Both the position numbers and the translations under genes were made by a program. Below are positions 9,041 to 10,752 of a DNA stretch of 10,752 nt, piece by piece. The number at the start of each line of letters is the position of its first letter. The first letter of the stretch is position 1. This stretch comes from an uncultured Sulfurovum sp. (GTDB lineage Bacteria; Campylobacterota; Campylobacteria; Campylobacterales; Sulfurovaceae): assembly GCA_937938065.1 (NCBI GenBank), contig CALDBH010000067.1, positions 1 to 10,752 on the forward strand, read 5' to 3'. The notes beneath the pieces were generated by a model that saw only the letters and a list, made by a program, of their open reading frames with translations, was not told the DNA's origin and searched no databases.

Positions 9041-9132
9041 ACGTGTCCTTTAGAAGTATTAAAATATTTTATGTATTTTACCATCTTTCAAATTATGATA
9101 TGATAGTAATACTTGACAAGAAGGAGATTATC
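9041..9132. promoter_or_regulatory. Divergent promoter region between fabD and rubredoxin
   Basis: This 92-nt AT-rich spacer must drive both fabD (minus) and rubredoxin (plus). Toward rubredoxin, two overlapping TATGAT boxes lie at 9094-9099 and 9099-9104, and AAGGAG at 9121-9126 is a strong ribosome-binding site 6 nt before the ATG. Toward fabD, TAAAAT occurs at 9075-9080 and 9066-9071, with TTGAAA at 9086-9091 at imperfect spacing, and AAGGA precedes the ATG. Which boxes are used cannot be told from the sequence. Confidence 0.5.
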
Positions 9133-9303
9133 ATGAGTAAAAAGTATATTTGTACGGTCTGCGAATATATCTATGACCCGATAGTTGGGGATCCTGATGC
9201 TGGCATCGAGCCAGGTACAGCATTTGAAGACATCCCTGAAGATTGGGTCTGTCCCGATTGTGGTGTGTCTAAAAGTGATTTTGAGGTACTTGAAGAGGTT
9301 TAG
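9133..9303 (+). CDS. Rubredoxin
   Basis: Small one-iron electron carrier of 56 residues. The four iron-binding cysteines form two CxxC motifs, C7-C10 (CTVC) and C40-C43 (CPDC), with the classic surrounding [20 protein letters not shown] and DWVCP segments. The length is that of a free-standing rubredoxin without fusions. The ATG at 9133 has an AAGGAG site; the open frame upstream to 9034 has no plausible start signal. It is transcribed alone, opposite to the genes on both sides. In microaerophilic or anaerobic Campylobacterota such proteins commonly pass electrons to oxygen- or peroxide-reducing partners, but no partner gene is adjacent, so the role here is open. Confidence 0.97.
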   Translation: MSKKYICTVCEYIYDPIVGDPDAGIEPGTAFEDIPEDWVCPDCGVSKSDFEVLEEV

Positions 9304-9304
9304 A

Positions 9305-10609
9305 CTATTTTATACGTAGATCTTTTTTGATCTCTTCAACGAGTTTTTGTAATTCTATATGGTACTTACCCGGATAAATAGGTAACATATCAAGTTTATT
9401 GTAGACAAAAATGAGACTGACAATATCTGCAAATTTCAACATACTTTCTGCACCAATAAGCTTTGCATGCTTCTCCAGATCTATACAAAATTCTTTAATT
9501 TTATTTGTTGCTTTTTCATTCACAATCTGTCTAAAATAGATATCTGAACGATCAAACGTATCTAAAAAGTTTTTTAATTCATTTGAATATTTTAAACCCA
9601 TTTTTTTTGTGTTTACTTCTCCCAGCTCTCTATCCAAAATAGCTAAGTTATGCCCTTTTTTACTTTCAATCATAGTGTGCAGATTTGCTTCCTGCACGTT
9701 ATCCAGAGTTATTTTATTTTCGTTTACATCATTCTTTTTTGGCTGAAGCACTTTTTCAAGATCAACAATATTTTTTAGAGCTTGTGACTTAATCTCTTTC
9801 TGGGTAGTTTCATTTTTGAAAAGTGATACTATCAATTCATAGATACTCTCTTCAGTGACAGGTTTTATCAAATTAGTTGTCACACTTATCGTTTTTGTCT
9901 CTACGACATGAGCATCTTTAAGCAGTACATATTTAAGCGGTATAGTTTGCTGTACCCTAGCAATGATATGTTCAAACTCCTCCGTATTCAACCTATCTTC
10001 TACGATCAAGATATCGTATGGAGTCAAATCATTTCCTTGACTTTTAAAAGCATCAAATCCCACATCAACCTCATAAAGAAAATAATTAAACATATTCTTG
10101 ATACTTTGAGATACTTGTTCACTGCTACCGATCAATAAAACTTTTTTCCCCAACATCGATACATCCGGCAATCTGTAATGTCGTCTATACCCTAGCTCAT
10201 TGATCTTGAATGGTATATCTAAATGGATATCTGAACCTCTGTCATAAACGATATTTCCCTCAAGGATTTCAAGATCCTTGCTTAAATTGGTTTCTAAAAA
10301 TTCCAGAACCTTTTCTTTTGCTATGTTTGTCTCTTTTATTTTAAATGACATTAACTCTTCATACAAAAAATCTTCAGGGGCACCAAGTGACAACACTATT
10401 TCTTTTCTATCGGTATTTTGTAAAACAAAAGTAAGCAACTTGCTAAGTAGACGTAACAACACAGCAGAATCACCTCTCAATTCCCTTGGTATCGTCGCTT
10501 CCATATCATAGATAAGCTCGACCTTTTTGTGATCTCTTATTGTCTCTAAAGATGAAAACAGAGTCATCAATAGAATATTGATATCAAAAAGTTTTTCTGT
10601 CTTGTGCAT
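9305..10609 (-). CDS. Degenerate phosphorelay-like protein (HATPase-, receiver- and HPt-like parts)
   Basis: I know no name for this 434-residue soluble protein. Its layout resembles the C-terminal half of a BarA-type hybrid histidine kinase. Residues about 8-135 look like a shrunken HATPase domain: VELIYDMEATIPRELRGD at 30-47, LLRLLSKLL after it, and EGNIVYDRGSDIHLDIPF at 117-134. Residues about 155-265 look like a receiver: KKVLLIG, YDILIVED and the conserved KP at 249-250. Residues about 335-430 form a helical part with an HPt-like IGAESMLKFADIV at 385-397. Key residues appear absent: no HisKA His, no N-box Asn (F61), no G-box GxGLG, Glu204 at the receiver Asp, no acidic pair at its start, and Ile where the HPt His should be. 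ATG 10607-10609 has AAGGG upstream. It is transcribed alone. A non-catalytic signalling scaffold is an inference. Confidence 0.7.
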   Translation of the reverse strand: MHKTEKLFDINILLMTLFSSLETIRDHKKVELIYDMEATIPRELRGDSAVLLRLLSKLLTFVLQNTDRKEIVLSLGAPEDFLYEELMSFKIKETNIAKEKVLEFLETNLSKDLEILEGNIVYDRGSDIHLDIPFKINELGYRRHYRLPDVSMLGKKVLLIGSSEQVSQSIKNMFNYFLYEVDVGFDAFKSQGNDLTPYDILIVEDRLNTEEFEHIIARVQQTIPLKYVLLKDAHVVETKTISVTTNLIKPVTEESIYELIVSLFKNETTQKEIKSQALKNIVDLEKVLQPKKNDVNENKITLDNVQEANLHTMIESKKGHNLAILDRELGEVNTKKMGLKYSNELKNFLDTFDRSDIYFRQIVNEKATNKIKEFCIDLEKHAKLIGAESMLKFADIVSLIFVYNKLDMLPIYPGKYHIELQKLVEEIKKDLRIK

Positions 10610-10752
10610 ACCATCCCTTTTTAAAACATTGAAATATATGATAGCAAAATATCATACAAAATAACAATTATTTTATGATTAATTTTGAGTAGCAAAGTGT
10701 ATTATGATATTTGGTTAAAATATATTACGTTTTGATGAGTGTTGGATATGTA
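10610..10752. promoter_or_regulatory. AT-rich leader of the phosphorelay-like gene
   Basis: The last 143 nt hold no supported gene. On the minus strand, the ribosome-binding site AAGGG and the TATCAT box at 10638-10643 (about 28 nt before the ATG) make a plausible promoter. A perfect 7-bp inverted repeat, TATGATA (10637-10643) and TATCATA (10650-10656) with a 6-nt spacer, covers that box. Another TATGATA lies at 10703-10709. On the plus strand, TAAAAT at 10716-10721 could serve a gene beyond the window. Confidence 0.35.

Noticed and set aside
9113..9118. Perfect TTGACA hexamer, as if a -35 box
   Set aside because: It lies directly against the rubredoxin ribosome-binding site; a -10 at 17 nt would fall inside the coding region and none is there.
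9318..9333. AGATC, T6, GATCT repeat near the end of the 434-residue gene, as a possible terminator
   Set aside because: The stem is only 5 bp and lies inside the coding region; the T-run is in the loop, not after the stem.
10735..10752. ATG with six open codons at the window edge on the plus strand
   Set aside because: No ribosome-binding site precedes it, and six codons are too few to call a gene.

Overview
The window looks like core chromosome of a Campylobacterota (epsilonproteobacterial) organism. The evidence is the low G+C content, the tightly overlapping genes, the futalosine-type MTA/SAH nucleosidase, the long TrmB, and a gene order that I recall from Campylobacter: rluD-like, Fn3 lipoprotein, trmB, ftsE, ftsX, envC-like, pyrH (compare Cj1280c to Cj1274c) and fabD, pfs, ttcA-like (compare Cj0116 to Cj0118). 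A free-living sulfur-oxidising lineage such as Sulfurovum or Sulfurimonas is my guess; nothing in the window proves the genus.

From 9040 down to 1, eleven genes run on the minus strand with gaps of at most 70 nt and many overlaps: fabD, mtnN, ttcA-like, a small exported Cys-containing protein, rluD, an Fn3 lipoprotein, trmB, ftsE, ftsX, an EnvC-like protein, and pyrH (cut by the window edge). They cover the malonyl loading step of fatty-acid synthesis, recycling of SAM by-products or menaquinone synthesis, modification of tRNA and rRNA, control of septal peptidoglycan splitting (FtsEX with EnvC), and UMP phosphorylation. Only the envC/pyrH junction has room for an internal promoter: a good TATAAT sits 25 nt before the pyrH GTG start, behind a perfect 10-bp inverted repeat.

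From 9041 to 9132 is a short divergent intergenic region; rubredoxin is the only plus-strand gene (9133-9303). It ends 1 nt from the convergent stop of a 434-residue minus-strand protein (9305-10609). That protein looks like the tail of a hybrid histidine kinase (HATPase, receiver and HPt-like parts), but the catalytic or phospho-acceptor residues appear to be missing from each part. The last 143 nt are AT-rich and hold only weak promoter-like signals.

No tRNA, rRNA, CRISPR, insertion sequence, prophage or defence system was seen. The items most worth a second look are the degenerate phosphorelay-like protein, the TtcA homologue that lacks one cluster-binding Cys, the small exported protein coupled to ttcA, and the 50-nt out-of-frame overlap between rluD and the lipoprotein gene.
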